NCBI RefSeq assembly: GCF_963675905.1
Contig: NZ_OY780936.1
Location: 2,923,946 to 2,987,945, forward strand
Direction: 5' to 3'
Length of the DNA stretch: 64,000 nucleotides
Origin: an uncultured Bacteroides sp.
Lineage (GTDB): Bacteria; Bacteroidota; Bacteroidia; Bacteroidales; Bacteroidaceae
Shown piece by piece: positions 1 through 9,606 of the stretch (the stretch's first letter is position 1; each line of letters begins with the position of its first letter). The translations under genes were made by a program, and so were the position numbers. The notes under the pieces are model-generated. The model did not search any database. It was not told where the DNA came from and worked only from the letters and a program-made list of their open reading frames with translations.

Positions 1-279
1 TATTTGCTTCTTCTGAGTTCCATAACCAATCATTGTTACAACCAACGTATTACTGCCTGAATGAACGTTATCCAGAGAAAATTCTCCGGAATTATTGGAT
101 ATAGCATTTACAGATGTGCCTTGTATTTCAACGTTAACATTCTGAAGAGGCTTATTTTTTGTATTCTTCACAAAGCCTTTAATTTTACCAAATCCAGTAT
201 CAGCATTAGCTATTAGCACGCCAAGCAATAAAAACAAAGTAAAACAAACGTTGAATTTTAAACTAAATCTCTTTCCCAT
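1..279 (-). CDS. TonB-dependent receptor-like protein, N-terminal part (cut by window edge)
   Basis: Reads from ATG at 279 without a stop to base 1 (93 codons), too close to the edge for a full gene. Residues 1-27 are a signal peptide with a basic start and a Phe/Leu-rich core. It is followed by a carboxypeptidase-D regulatory-like beta-sandwich (GKIKGFVKNTKNKPLQNVNV, then GTSVNAISNNSGEFSL) ending in a VVTMIGYGTQKK segment. In Bacteroidetes this domain opens SusC/RagA and other TonB-dependent outer-membrane receptors, and less often other surface proteins. The receptor body lies outside the window, so the substrate cannot be told. Confidence 0.75.
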   Translation of the reverse strand, partial: MGKRFSLKFNVCFTLFLLLGVLIANADTGFGKIKGFVKNTKNKPLQNVNVEIQGTSVNAISNNSGEFSLDNVHSGSNTLVVTMIGYGTQKKQI

Positions 280-313
280 TTACTTATACCATTTATATGT
301 TTATTAATGGCAG

Positions 314-321
314 CAAAGGTA
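314..321 (-). promoter_or_regulatory. -7 element TACCTTTG of the TonB receptor-like gene
   Basis: On the minus strand TACCTTTG matches the Bacteroidetes -7 consensus TAnnTTTG. It lies 35 bp before the ATG at 279. No convincing -33 TTTG at the usual 19-21 bp spacing. Confidence 0.5.
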
Positions 322-430
322 CAGCACCTAGTAATCAAAGGAAATCACCACATTTAGGTAAAACAAGGGTACTGCATCACCAATAGTAGTGATATTCTTA
401 AATCAATTTAGCTATTTAACAAAATATGTC

Positions 431-1396
431 TCAACGAAATAATGGTTCAGCAAACCATTTCTTGTAAATCTTTGATGTAAGAATATAAATAAAGAAAGCT
501 GAGATAAATCCTGCAATAGAATCAATCAGGTAATGAGCTTGAATATACACAGTAGCGCAACAAAGAAGAATGTAGAAAGGCAAAAGGAAAGAAGCTAGTT
601 TTTTGTTTTCCCTGAAAGCAGACAGCATTAATATGGTTGACATTCCTACATGCGAACTTGGAAAAGCTGCTGTTGGGCGTTCACCCACTTGCTGTGACCC
701 GTCGACCAAGCTATAAAAGAATCCGTGTGCATAATCTGGTCCGGGAAGTAGCTCATGATGGAAATTAAAATAATTACCTATAGCAGGGAATATTCCTTGC
801 GACACATTCTCCATACCAATGGCAGGAAAATAAAACTGAGGACCGGCAACCGGAAGAAAAATATAAATAAAGTAATAGATAAAAAACGAAGTAACAATCA
901 CAAAAGACCATTTCTCAAACAACTCATATCGGTGAAAGAAATAATATAATGCCACAACCAGAATCATTGGATAATAAGAAAAATAGCCCAGATTAAAAGG
1001 TTCACTAACCCATTCATAAGGCAAGTGCTTACTAAATTCAACAGCAGGCTGACAGCTAAATATAAACTGCTCGGCAGAGGCAAAGATGTGATCCAGATTA
1101 GTGAATAGCCGGTTTAATTCATAGGTATCCGGATACCAGTAAGAAAGAAGCCCCATTTGAACTGCAATTCTTACAAAAGCAGAAAATTTACAAGGAGCAA
1201 GGCGATAAAGGTACATCAGAGAGAAGGTTAATACTGCAATTACGATTCTATCCCACAACATTTGCATGGGATGGCTCATTTGAGAGAACATAAAAAGAAT
1301 CAATATTGATGTCAGAAGATTATATATCAACGAAATCTTCTCAACGGCGAATAACCCTTTCTGAGTCTCAACCTTCTTAAACAAATCTAAAGCCAT
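431..1396 (-). CDS. PAP2-family membrane phosphatase/transferase
   Basis: A 321-residue integral membrane protein with about six hydrophobic segments. The PAP2 signature is visible as RP at 240-241, PSSH at 246-249 and HYLID at 288-292 (His288, Asp292), the usual phosphate-binding and catalytic set. The Arg normally opening the third motif is absent (VYIQAHYLID). That, and the AAFPSSHVG context, resembles the PAP2_3/Aur1 branch, which in Bacteroidetes includes sphingolipid head-group enzymes; that link is inference. The start overlaps the end of the upstream epimerase gene by 10 bp, so the two are probably translationally coupled. A lipid phosphate or polyprenyl diphosphate is a plausible substrate. 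Confidence 0.8.
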   Translation of the reverse strand: MALDLFKKVETQKGLFAVEKISLIYNLLTSILILFMFSQMSHPMQMLWDRIVIAVLTFSLMYLYRLAPCKFSAFVRIAVQMGLLSYWYPDTYELNRLFTNLDHIFASAEQFIFSCQPAVEFSKHLPYEWVSEPFNLGYFSYYPMILVVALYYFFHRYELFEKWSFVIVTSFFIYYFIYIFLPVAGPQFYFPAIGMENVSQGIFPAIGNYFNFHHELLPGPDYAHGFFYSLVDGSQQVGERPTAAFPSSHVGMSTILMLSAFRENKKLASFLLPFYILLCCATVYIQAHYLIDSIAGFISAFFIYILTSKIYKKWFAEPLFR

Positions 1397-2397
1397 CCTT
1401 CTTTTTTATACCAGGCAATTGTTTGCTTTACTCCTTTATCCAATTGATATTGGGGCGTGTATCCCAACTCCTCTATTAAAGGGGTAATATCACATTGCCA
1501 GTTCCTTTGTTTCATTATTTTGTATTTATCTGCATTCAGCGTACTGCTTTTCCCTGAATATGAGGCAAAAAAATCAGCGCACAAAGATATAACTTTTAAA
1601 ACAATTAATGGACACTTAACATGTATTACAAAAGGAATTCTTAGCTCTTTTTGAATTAAATCTGAAAAATCCCTGCTTGTATAGACTTTTCCGTCACTTA
1701 CAAAATAAGATTTTCGGCAGACATCCTTCTCAATTCCAAGGAAGATTGCCTGAGCCAAATCGGCAACATATACAAATGTAAGGAGCTGTTTACGAAATCC
1801 GGCTGCAAAATCAATATATTTCTGAATAGACTGAGCCATCATAAAATAATCTTTCTCGCGTGGTCCGTAAACACCTGTTGGACGATAAATAAGATATGGA
1901 AAATCGGGAATATCCTTAATATATTCTTCTGCATGTAACTTGCTAAGACCATAAGCTGTATTTGGTTTAGGAGTATCGTCTTCCGAAATTGCAACCATTT
2001 TCTTTTCATGAATAGGGCCAAATACACTTAAAGAACTTAGATATATAAATTTCTTAGGAATCATGTTCAGTTTGGTTAAAACCTCTATAAAGTTCTTTGT
2101 CCCAAGATAATTCACCTTATCAAAATCTTTTTTATCGTTGCATTTGGTTAAACCTGCAGTATGTATAATATAATCCCATCGGGTATTAGTCTCTTTAAAA
2201 TCAGCAAGCTGTACTTTCAGTGTTGCCGGATGAGCAAAATCAAGTTCTATTAAATTAATATTATTAGCCTGTAATCCTTCCAGATTACTTGTAGCACGAA
2301 CTCCAGCCCATACATCATAGCCTTTCCGCAACGCTTCTTTTACTATAAAGTTGCCAATAAATCCACTTGCGCCTGTAACTAAAATACTTTTGCTCAT
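1387..2397 (-). CDS. NAD(P)-dependent epimerase/dehydratase (extended SDR)
   Basis: Rossmann-fold protein with the nucleotide motif TGASGFIG right after the start and the SDR catalytic Tyr/Lys (Tyr149 and Lys153 in AYGLSK). I start it at the Met before SKSILVTGASG (2397); an in-frame Met 48 bp upstream would add residues that do not fit the family. Extended SDRs of this kind act on nucleotide sugars or sterol/terpenoid-like substrates, and the substrate is not deducible here. It is the first gene of a two-gene unit with the PAP2 gene, which suggests a joint role in lipid or envelope metabolism, by inference only. Confidence 0.85.
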   Translation of the reverse strand: MSKSILVTGASGFIGNFIVKEALRKGYDVWAGVRATSNLEGLQANNINLIELDFAHPATLKVQLADFKETNTRWDYIIHTAGLTKCNDKKDFDKVNYLGTKNFIEVLTKLNMIPKKFIYLSSLSVFGPIHEKKMVAISEDDTPKPNTAYGLSKLHAEEYIKDIPDFPYLIYRPTGVYGPREKDYFMMAQSIQKYIDFAAGFRKQLLTFVYVADLAQAIFLGIEKDVCRKSYFVSDGKVYTSRDFSDLIQKELRIPFVIHVKCPLIVLKVISLCADFFASYSGKSSTLNADKYKIMKQRNWQCDITPLIEELGYTPQYQLDKGVKQTIAWYKKEGWL

Positions 2398-2633
2398 ACT
2401 AACCAGATTCTCACTTATTAAAATAGTTCTCCACTCTATAAACAACTAGCTGAGAATATTTCTCAGAGCTTGCAAATCAAAAACTTATCTTTTCGGCAAA
2501 GTTAACATTTTTATTCATTTAACGAATCTTATCACTACTATTTTGATTTTAGAACTGAACTTTCCTATAAATGAAGCACACTGAATACAATAATTTGTTT
2601 ACTTTGTATTTAATAACTATAAAAAAATAATTT

Positions 2634-4778
2634 ATGGGTAAACAAGATAAGAAGAAAGCAGGAAAAAGAATGAAGAAAGCCCAGTTGGCTGAGTTAATGA
2701 TGAGCCTGTTTCAAACTAAATCGGCAGAAGTTCTTAACTTAAAATATATTTTTGCAGAATTAAATCTGAACACACATCCCCTAAAGATGCTGTGCATGGA
2801 TATTCTTTACGAAATGCTTTCTGATGATTATATCAGTGAAGTAGAAAAAGGAAAATATAAATTAAATACTCGCGGAACTGAAATGGTGGGTACTTTTCTT
2901 AGGAAAAGTAATGGAAAGAACTCTTTCATTCCCGATGGAAGTGAAGAATCTATTTTTGTGGCAGAACGCAACTCTGCTCATGCTATGAATGGCGATCGCG
3001 TGCGTATAGCTTTTTATGCAAAATGCAAGAATAGAGAAGCTGAAGGCGAGGTAATTGAAATTCTGGAATGTGCTAATACAAACTTTGTAGGAACACTGGA
3101 AGTTTCTAAAGCTTATGCTTTTCTCATAACAGAGAACCGTACCCTGGCCAACGATATCTTTATCCCAAAAGATAAACTTAAAGGTGGGAAAACCGGCGAT
3201 AAAGCTGTGGTAAAAATCACAGAATGGCCGGAAAAAGCCAAGAATCCTATTGGTCAGGTTATTGATATTTTGGGAGTTGCAGGAGATAACACAACAGAAA
3301 TGCATGCTATCCTGGCAGAATTTGGTCTCCCATATATTTATCCAAAGGCCGTTGAGGAAGCTGCTGATAAAATCCCTGCAGAAATTTCTGAAGAAGAAAT
3401 TGCTAAACGTGAAGATTTCCGTAACGTTACAACGTTTACTATAGACCCAAAAGACGCAAAAGACTTTGATGATGCACTGTCCATCCGTAAAATAAAAGAT
3501 AACCTTTGGGAGATTGGTGTTCATATAGCGGATGTTTCTCACTACGTAAAGGAAGGAGGTATCATCGACAAAGAAGCAGAAAAACGAGCTACATCTGTTT
3601 ATCTGGTTGACCGTACAATTCCTATGCTTCCAGAACGCTTATGCAACTTCATCTGTTCACTAAGACCAAACGAGGAAAAACTGGCATATTCAGTAATCTT
3701 TAATATTACAGATAAAGGAGAAGTAAAAGATTCCCGTATTGTTCATACAGTAATTAAGTCCGATCGCCGTTTTACTTACGAAGAGGCTCAGAATATTATA
3801 GAAACAAAAGAAGGTGATTATAAGGAAGAAGTACTGGCTATGGATCACATCGCTAAGATTCTTCGGGAAAAAAGATATAGTGCTGGAGCTATTAACTTTG
3901 ATCGTTACGAAGTGAAATTTGAAATAGATGAAAAAGGGAAACCAATCAGTGTATATTTCAAATACTCTAAAGACGCAAATAAGTTAGTTGAAGAATTCAT
4001 GTTATTAGCTAACAAAACTGTGGCAGAAAAAATAGGAAAAGTTCCGGCTGGTAAAAATCCAAAGGTTCTTCCTTATCGTATTCACGATCTTCCAGATCCT
4101 GACAAACTGGATAATTTATCTCAGTTTATTGCTCGTTTTGGATATAAGCTTCGTACCAGCGGAACAAAGACTGATATCTCGAAATCTATTAATCACTTGT
4201 TAGATGATGTTCAAGGGAAAAACGAGGAAAATCTAATTGAAACAGTATCCATACGTGCAATGCAGAAAGCAAAATATTCTGTTCACAACATTGGACATTA
4301 CGGATTAGCTTTCGATTATTACACTCATTTTACATCACCTATCCGTCGTTTCCCGGATTTAATGGTTCACCGTTTACTGACCAGATATCTGGAAGGAGGA
4401 AGAACTGCTTCGGAAACAAAATATGAAGAGCTTTGTGTGCATAGTTCGGACATGGAACAGATTGCAGCCAATGCAGAACGTGCCTCAATAAAATACAAGC
4501 AAGTTGAGTTTATGAGCGAACGTCTTGGACAAATCTACGACGGAGTTATTTCGGGCATTACTGAATGGGGATTATATGTAGAACTAAATGAGAATAAGTG
4601 CGAGGGAATGGTTCCTATCCGTGATCTGGATGATGATTATTATGAATTTGATGAAAAGAATTATTGCCTAAGGGGTCGTAAGAAACACAGAACATATAGC
4701 TTAGGAGATTCTATCACTATAAAAGTTGCCCGGGCAAACATTGAAAAGAAACAGCTTGATTTTGCATTGGTTGAATAA
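2634..4778 (+). CDS. rnr: Ribonuclease R
   Basis: 714 residues, typical of RNase R/VacB, a processive 3'-5' exoribonuclease for structured RNA. Order of parts: basic N-terminus, winged-helix-like region (about 15-80), cold-shock/OB domains (about 85-215), RNB catalytic domain opening with DPKDAKDFDDA at 271-281 (the Mg-binding aspartates), and a C-terminal S1 domain (GQIYDGVISGITEWGLYVEL, about 630-710). An in-frame HxxPIRRFPDL segment closes the RNB domain. It is monocistronic. Upstream, TTACTTTG at 2599-2606 is a near match to TAnnTTTG. Housekeeping RNA decay and rRNA quality control. Confidence 0.96.
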   Translation: MGKQDKKKAGKRMKKAQLAELMMSLFQTKSAEVLNLKYIFAELNLNTHPLKMLCMDILYEMLSDDYISEVEKGKYKLNTRGTEMVGTFLRKSNGKNSFIPDGSEESIFVAERNSAHAMNGDRVRIAFYAKCKNREAEGEVIEILECANTNFVGTLEVSKAYAFLITENRTLANDIFIPKDKLKGGKTGDKAVVKITEWPEKAKNPIGQVIDILGVAGDNTTEMHAILAEFGLPYIYPKAVEEAADKIPAEISEEEIAKREDFRNVTTFTIDPKDAKDFDDALSIRKIKDNLWEIGVHIADVSHYVKEGGIIDKEAEKRATSVYLVDRTIPMLPERLCNFICSLRPNEEKLAYSVIFNITDKGEVKDSRIVHTVIKSDRRFTYEEAQNIIETKEGDYKEEVLAMDHIAKILREKRYSAGAINFDRYEVKFEIDEKGKPISVYFKYSKDANKLVEEFMLLANKTVAEKIGKVPAGKNPKVLPYRIHDLPDPDKLDNLSQFIARFGYKLRTSGTKTDISKSINHLLDDVQGKNEENLIETVSIRAMQKAKYSVHNIGHYGLAFDYYTHFTSPIRRFPDLMVHRLLTRYLEGGRTASETKYEELCVHSSDMEQIAANAERASIKYKQVEFMSERLGQIYDGVISGITEWGLYVELNENKCEGMVPIRDLDDDYYEFDEKNYCLRGRKKHRTYSLGDSITIKVARANIEKKQLDFALVE

Positions 4779-4846
4779 TTCTTTCTACTTTTACAAAACC
4801 TTTTTTCCATAAAATTGTTACTTACGTATTAAGTTTTATTAAATAA

Positions 4847-5317
4847 ATGAAGCGAAAAAAAACAATAGAGCCTGTTCCCTATGTTGAAATAGATAGATAT
4901 GCCGGAGTGTGGTACGAAATTGGCCGATACCAACACTGGTATGAGAAAGGCGCCACTAATGTTTCTGCAGAATACATTCAAAAAGATGGTTATCTGGAAG
5001 TTTTCAACCGATACAAGAAATCAAATAAAGATGGCGAAATTAAGGGTAAAGCTTTTATTGTACCAAATAGCGGAAATGCAAAACTTAAAGTTCAGTTCCA
5101 TTGGCCATTTAAAGGTGATTACTGGGTTATCGATTTAGATGAGGATTACCAATGGGCTGTTGTTTCAAACTCTTCAAGATCCAATTTATGGATTCTTTAT
5201 CGCAAACCAATAATAGACAATGAAGAATTACGCCCCATCGTTTACCGATTGGTAAATAATGGATTTGAACTGGCAAAAGTACATTGGACAAAACAAACTA
5301 ACGAGATAAAAGAATGA
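4847..5317 (+). CDS. Lipocalin family protein (Blc-like)
   Basis: 156 residues with the lipocalin start motif (RYAGVWYEIGR, conserved Gly-x-Trp) and the later strand pattern FKGDYWVIDLDEDYQWAVVS, as in bacterial Blc/apolipoprotein-D-like lipocalins that bind fatty acids or lysophospholipids. E. coli Blc has a lipoprotein signal; none is visible at this start, so this one may be cytoplasmic or the start may be misjudged. The stop overlaps the next ATG by 4 bp, implying translational coupling with the PNPOx-like gene. Confidence 0.88.
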   Translation: MKRKKTIEPVPYVEIDRYAGVWYEIGRYQHWYEKGATNVSAEYIQKDGYLEVFNRYKKSNKDGEIKGKAFIVPNSGNAKLKVQFHWPFKGDYWVIDLDEDYQWAVVSNSSRSNLWILYRKPIIDNEELRPIVYRLVNNGFELAKVHWTKQTNEIKE

Positions 5318-5787
5318 AGACAGTAGTATTAGACGAACAGGAAAAAGTAGAAGAAATAATCTCCAGATGTGATATTTGTTATGTAGGAATGGTTGATAAT
5401 GAAAACAATCCATATGTTATTCCCATGAACTTTGGATATCAGGATGGAGTAATCTATCTGCATTCCGGTCCTACAGGACACTCTATTGATATTCTAAATC
5501 ACAATAACAATGTTTGTATAACTTTCAGCATTGATCACGAACTGGTATTTCAACACCCTCAGGTTGCTTGCAGCTATCGCATGAAAGCAAAAAGTGTTAT
5601 CTGCAGAGGAAAGGTTCACTTCATTGAGAATTTAGAGGATAAACGAGATGCACTTAATATCATTATGAAACAGTATTCTGATAAAACCTTTGAATACTCT
5701 GATCCTGCAGTAAAGAATGTGAAGATCTGGGAAATTCCTATTGACAGCATTAGTGCAAAAGAATACGGAGTACCTCATAAAAGATAA
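5314..5787 (+). CDS. Pyridoxamine 5'-phosphate oxidase-like flavin-binding protein (NimA-type)
   Basis: 157 residues, split-barrel flavin-binding fold: early CDICYVGMVDNENNPYVIPMNF strand pair, then GVIYLHSGPTGHSIDIL, and a late WEIPIDSISAKEYG strand. This matches small PNPOx-like proteins that bind FMN or heme, related to nitroimidazole-resistance Nim proteins. The substrate is not predictable. It overlaps the lipocalin gene by 4 bp (ATGA) and ends before a strong bidirectional terminator. Confidence 0.85.
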   Translation: MKTVVLDEQEKVEEIISRCDICYVGMVDNENNPYVIPMNFGYQDGVIYLHSGPTGHSIDILNHNNNVCITFSIDHELVFQHPQVACSYRMKAKSVICRGKVHFIENLEDKRDALNIIMKQYSDKTFEYSDPAVKNVKIWEIPIDSISAKEYGVPHKR

Positions 5788-5834
5788 AGTTAAGGCTTTA
5801 TTGTACACCTCAAAAAGGTTGTAGATATAATAAA

Positions 5835-5878
5835 TTAGTGGTCGATAAATAGTTGTGTTACTATTTATCGACCACTAA
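5835..5878. terminator. Bidirectional terminator hairpin
   Basis: A perfect 18-bp inverted repeat (5835-5852 with 5861-5878) around an 8-nt loop, lying between two convergent genes (PNPOx-like on plus, gldN on minus). T-tracts are short, but position and symmetry fit a shared terminator. Confidence 0.8.
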
Positions 5879-5946
5879 CACATTTTACTCTCAGCTAATC
5901 AATTAAGATTTAAATAGTGACAGATAGCAGAATGTTTATAAAATAA

Positions 5947-6990
5947 TTATCTTCTTTGACGGCGAACAGATGCTTTTGGTGCAGAAACAGAAGAAGACTT
6001 CTCTTTTTTCACCTTCACTTCAGATACGGCCTGTGCTTTTCGTCTGGAACTCTTTATCGCTTTCGATTTAATTGAGGAAGCCGCTTTCTTACTTGCAATA
6101 TTCTTCTGTGAGATTGTATCACTTTCCCATAAATGTTCCTCAAAAGCTTTCAGCTGACCTTCTATTTTTTTCTGCTCTTTTACCAGAACACTATCGGTAG
6201 TGCAATACTGTGCAAGAGTCTGATTCATCATATTGGTAGTTTTATAAATATCCCCACTAAACTGACGAGTTGTAAAATAATCATCCAGACTTATATTAGA
6301 AGTGTTATTCAAATTGCTAGTCATCACATTCATGCGAACCAGATAAGGACTAAGATCACTGTAGTTTAACCAAAACATAGGATATTTAGTTACTTCCATA
6401 GAGAAATCACCACTACGATGAAGCACCGGACAAATTGCTACCACCTTTGAATTGTAGGTTGATGAATGTTGATCAAAGAACCAAACCTCTTTTATAAAAT
6501 AACTTAGAATCTCATTGCTGGGTATATCACTATTATCAAAAGTAAAAAGAGTATCTTTAGTCTGCGCATCTTTCTTTAACTGATAATAAATATGAAAACG
6601 GTCGAGAACATCTTTAAATTTCACTTTATTATCAGTGGTCAATACTTCTGTGCCATCCAGGCGGTATTCATAAGCAGGAATCTTACCCTCTGCCAGCAAT
6701 TTAAATATTAAAGTGAAAAGATTCATTCTATCCCCCATTGGCTCCACAGGATAAGACAAGACGGTATTCTTTTCCTTCTTCAGATCAAGCGTTCTGTAAA
6801 TCTCACGTTTCCAAACCACTTCCTCAGGCATATCAAGTTGCCCGGTATACTGAGTTTGTGCTCTTACAGAAAGAATCGGAGCCGATTCCTTAACTTCTTG
6901 CTTAGCTTTACGCGCTTTAGGTTGCGCAGCTACCTGATACATACCAAGTGATGTGCAAAGAAAAGCCATGATACATATAAAGCGTTTCAT
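5947..6990 (-). CDS. gldN: Type IX secretion system protein GldN/PorN
   Basis: 347 residues with a signal peptide ending near AQPKA. Recognised as GldN/PorN from its sequence type (VVWKREIYRTLDLKKEKN, then PVEPMGDRMNLFTLIFKLL) and from its place as last gene of porP-gldK-gldL-gldM-gldN. With GldK it forms the periplasmic ring of the type IX secretion machine. Unusual here is a C-terminal tail of about 60 residues rich in Lys/Ser/Arg (from about 290) that looks disordered and highly basic. Gap to gldM is 14 bp. Ends before the hairpin at 5835-5878. Confidence 0.92.
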   Translation of the reverse strand: MKRFICIMAFLCTSLGMYQVAAQPKARKAKQEVKESAPILSVRAQTQYTGQLDMPEEVVWKREIYRTLDLKKEKNTVLSYPVEPMGDRMNLFTLIFKLLAEGKIPAYEYRLDGTEVLTTDNKVKFKDVLDRFHIYYQLKKDAQTKDTLFTFDNSDIPSNEILSYFIKEVWFFDQHSSTYNSKVVAICPVLHRSGDFSMEVTKYPMFWLNYSDLSPYLVRMNVMTSNLNNTSNISLDDYFTTRQFSGDIYKTTNMMNQTLAQYCTTDSVLVKEQKKIEGQLKAFEEHLWESDTISQKNIASKKAASSIKSKAIKSSRRKAQAVSEVKVKKEKSSSVSAPKASVRRQRR

Positions 6991-7004
6991 ATCTTCGTCT
7001 TTTA

Positions 7005-8570
7005 TTAATTAACAATTACTTCCAGAGTTGTTGGGAGCAAGCGCTCAATACCATCAGGCCCAACAGCTCTTACCCTCGAAATATAGAATCTTTTTCCACG
7101 AGACAACTTACGAAATACGTCTCTTTGTCTTGCCGAAAATTTACTGCCGGTCGAAACTTCCGGAACAGCATTCCCCATATTATCAAAAAATACCGTTTCA
7201 AAACTGAGAACTCGGAAATTTACATTTAACAGTCCATCGTCAATTGCCGCAACAATACCATCAGTCCCCATAAGAAGCGCCTTAGAAAAACCAGTTCCTC
7301 CACGATATCTTTTAGGATTATCAGCACTACCATATTCAATGAACGGCATTGGATCAGGCAACTGACGTACACGATATACAAAATTACCCATTACCTGATT
7401 CCTTCCCCCTACGTTGGCAGTTACAGCAAAATTAGTCTGTCCAATCCTTGAAGGACGAACAACATATCCTCCCGAAACTTTTCTCAATATTCCATTACCA
7501 TTAGTAATGTTCATTTGCACATTTTGATTTGCTACCCCCGGAACAGATACACTCATCGGATTATCATAACCTGCATAAAGCACGTTCATCATGGTTGCCG
7601 ATACCGTAGCCGATGGATCTATCACTGTATATTTCTGAGAGAAATTACGTTTCAATATATCTCCATTACCCTTGTTCAATTCCAGATAACCAGTTAAGTT
7701 AAACTCTCCTGTATTACTGCAAATAGTTTCAAACAAGCCATTACGCACACCAGGCAATAATCTGTTTCCTATATAAATAGAAGGTTTTTGTGTGGAATCT
7801 ACTGCAGCCAGAATAATCTGAGCACTGAATTTTCCTCCACGTACAATGGTTTGCGCATTAGGAATAACATAAGCATTCACCTCATTTACCCGGATATCTC
7901 TTACATCGATATTCTTCACTAAAGTATGAAGAACCTCACCCTCAGCATAGCGTATATCATTTTGCAGTTTAGTCAGTAAAGTTACTGCGGCTGCCACAGG
8001 GGTATTCTCAAAAATATATTCCTGCCAGTTCTTGCCAATAGTACTAGCCCTCCGAGGAACAGATGTGCTTAGATTACTGCTTATAATCTTTCTCTGTGTA
8101 CTGTCTACAACCATTGTCAAAATGGCTTTTTTATACTTGTTAACCGCGTTATACAGTTTCTTGCCCTGTCCGGTAACCGGAGCTAACATAACAAAATTTG
8201 CAGCTTCAAGATCTTCCTGATTCCTGACTTCCGCTAAATTATTAGCATCACTATCAGCAACCTTTATTATTTTCAATTTCAGTTCATCTACATACTGGTA
8301 AAGAGAGTCCGACATTTTCCGAACATACTGCGCTCTATTAAACCATTCCTGTACCTTTTCCGGATTCATTTCCAGAAAATCAGACATATCTTTATACAAA
8401 GACTTATTCTGTTTCGTTGAATTAGCAGTTGATCTGTTCAAGCTCTCATCTACAAGTGAAAAACCATTGAGCACATCTGAAGAAACATTCAAAGCCAACA
8501 AAGCCATCAAGACGAGATACATCAAGTTTATCATCTTCTGCCGTGGAGACTCCGGTCCGATTGATGCCAT
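7005..8570 (-). CDS. gldM: Type IX secretion motor protein GldM/PorM
   Basis: 521 residues. A single N-terminal membrane helix (QKMINLMYLVLMALLALNVS, about 11-30) is followed by a long periplasmic part with helical bundle and beta domains, the known GldM design. GldM couples the GldL inner-membrane proton-driven motor to the GldK/GldN ring and drives type IX secretion (and gliding where present). Length and the GPESPRQKMINLMYLVLMAL opening are typical. Operon position between gldL and gldN (14-bp gaps on both sides) supports the call. Confidence 0.95.
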   Translation of the reverse strand: MASIGPESPRQKMINLMYLVLMALLALNVSSDVLNGFSLVDESLNRSTANSTKQNKSLYKDMSDFLEMNPEKVQEWFNRAQYVRKMSDSLYQYVDELKLKIIKVADSDANNLAEVRNQEDLEAANFVMLAPVTGQGKKLYNAVNKYKKAILTMVVDSTQRKIISSNLSTSVPRRASTIGKNWQEYIFENTPVAAAVTLLTKLQNDIRYAEGEVLHTLVKNIDVRDIRVNEVNAYVIPNAQTIVRGGKFSAQIILAAVDSTQKPSIYIGNRLLPGVRNGLFETICSNTGEFNLTGYLELNKGNGDILKRNFSQKYTVIDPSATVSATMMNVLYAGYDNPMSVSVPGVANQNVQMNITNGNGILRKVSGGYVVRPSRIGQTNFAVTANVGGRNQVMGNFVYRVRQLPDPMPFIEYGSADNPKRYRGGTGFSKALLMGTDGIVAAIDDGLLNVNFRVLSFETVFFDNMGNAVPEVSTGSKFSARQRDVFRKLSRGKRFYISRVRAVGPDGIERLLPTTLEVIVN

Positions 8571-8584
8571 ATCTATCTACTTGT

Positions 8585-9604
8585 TTATAATTGTTGTTGA
8601 TTATTCATGTTCACCGTCATAGCCTTCAGCATGCGAGCATAAACTTTGTTTAATTCTTCCATTTGCTGTGCCATTTTTTCGGCTTCTTCATTGAACTTCT
8701 CACTATTACCTGTTGATCCTTCATACATCTCTTTGATGCGTTTCAAACCAACGTTTACTTTATCTATTGTATCAATCTGAGAACTGATACTCTTTAATTG
8801 AATTTCATAAATAGTATTTAATCCCATCAGGTTACGGTTCAAGGATTGCATTTGATCTACATATCCAGCCGAGTTTGTAGTGATAGAATCTGAGTTATCA
8901 CTAATGCTCTTATAAGATTTCAGTAGAGTATCCGAAACCTCAGCCAAAGCATTAGTTGCTGAATTGAAACGTTCCAATGTATTTGCCATTGATTCCAATT
9001 TTGTCAGATAGACAGATGTTGCATCTGCTACCTCAGGAGAATTAGCAGCTACCTCACCACTAATCATTGATGCCCAGTCCTCACCACCAGAAACAGGAGC
9101 ACCACCAGAAACTGATGCTCTTTGTGCCTGCAAACCAACCGAAGCATTCAGAGCACTTACCTGTGAAGATGCCGGAAAAACCGGGGAATACGTAGGTTGT
9201 GATACTACATCACCAACAGATTTCTTAGTTGCAGACTGATTTATTGCTTGTTGAACAATATTCGGAATCTTAGATTCTCCGATACCATTATCAGCATCCG
9301 GCCATTCTTTCCTTTTAGCATAAGTAGTCCCTGATATTTTTATATCAGGAAACACACTTTCCCATTTATATGTCTTGGCTGGACGGTCGAAGGCAGAGAT
9401 AAAGAACACCAATATTTCGGTACCCATACCAATCCACAACATCATGTTTGCACCCGGCAAATGGGTTAACTTAAACAATACACCGGTAATTACAATAGAG
9501 GCCCCCCAACTATAAGCATAATTGAGTAAAACTTTTCCTTTATAGCTAGCCATAAAATCCTGAAATCTATGGAATAGCCCTCTCTTTTTAATATTGTTCA
9601 TCAT
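8585..9604 (-). CDS. gldL: Type IX secretion motor protein GldL/PorL
   Basis: 339 residues. Two membrane helices near the N-terminus (about 28-48 and 53-72, around VLFKLTHLPGANMMLWIGMG) precede a long cytoplasmic region with coiled-coil character (about 195-330). This is the inner-membrane half of the GldLM motor. The middle part (about 120-190) is low-complexity, rich in Ser/Ala/Val, and variable in this family. Only 2 bp separate it from gldK, so coupling is likely. Confidence 0.94.
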   Translation of the reverse strand: MMNNIKKRGLFHRFQDFMASYKGKVLLNYAYSWGASIVITGVLFKLTHLPGANMMLWIGMGTEILVFFISAFDRPAKTYKWESVFPDIKISGTTYAKRKEWPDADNGIGESKIPNIVQQAINQSATKKSVGDVVSQPTYSPVFPASSQVSALNASVGLQAQRASVSGGAPVSGGEDWASMISGEVAANSPEVADATSVYLTKLESMANTLERFNSATNALAEVSDTLLKSYKSISDNSDSITTNSAGYVDQMQSLNRNLMGLNTIYEIQLKSISSQIDTIDKVNVGLKRIKEMYEGSTGNSEKFNEEAEKMAQQMEELNKVYARMLKAMTVNMNNQQQL

Positions 9605-9606
9605 AG

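Noticed and set aside
755-949. 64-codon plus-strand frame within the PAP2 gene
   Set aside because: Antisense shadow; Lys/Arg/Ile-rich from AT-rich complement, no start signals.
2862-3542. 226-codon open frame on the minus strand inside rnr
   Set aside because: Antisense shadow of a well-conserved coding region; Cys/Phe-rich low-quality protein without motifs.
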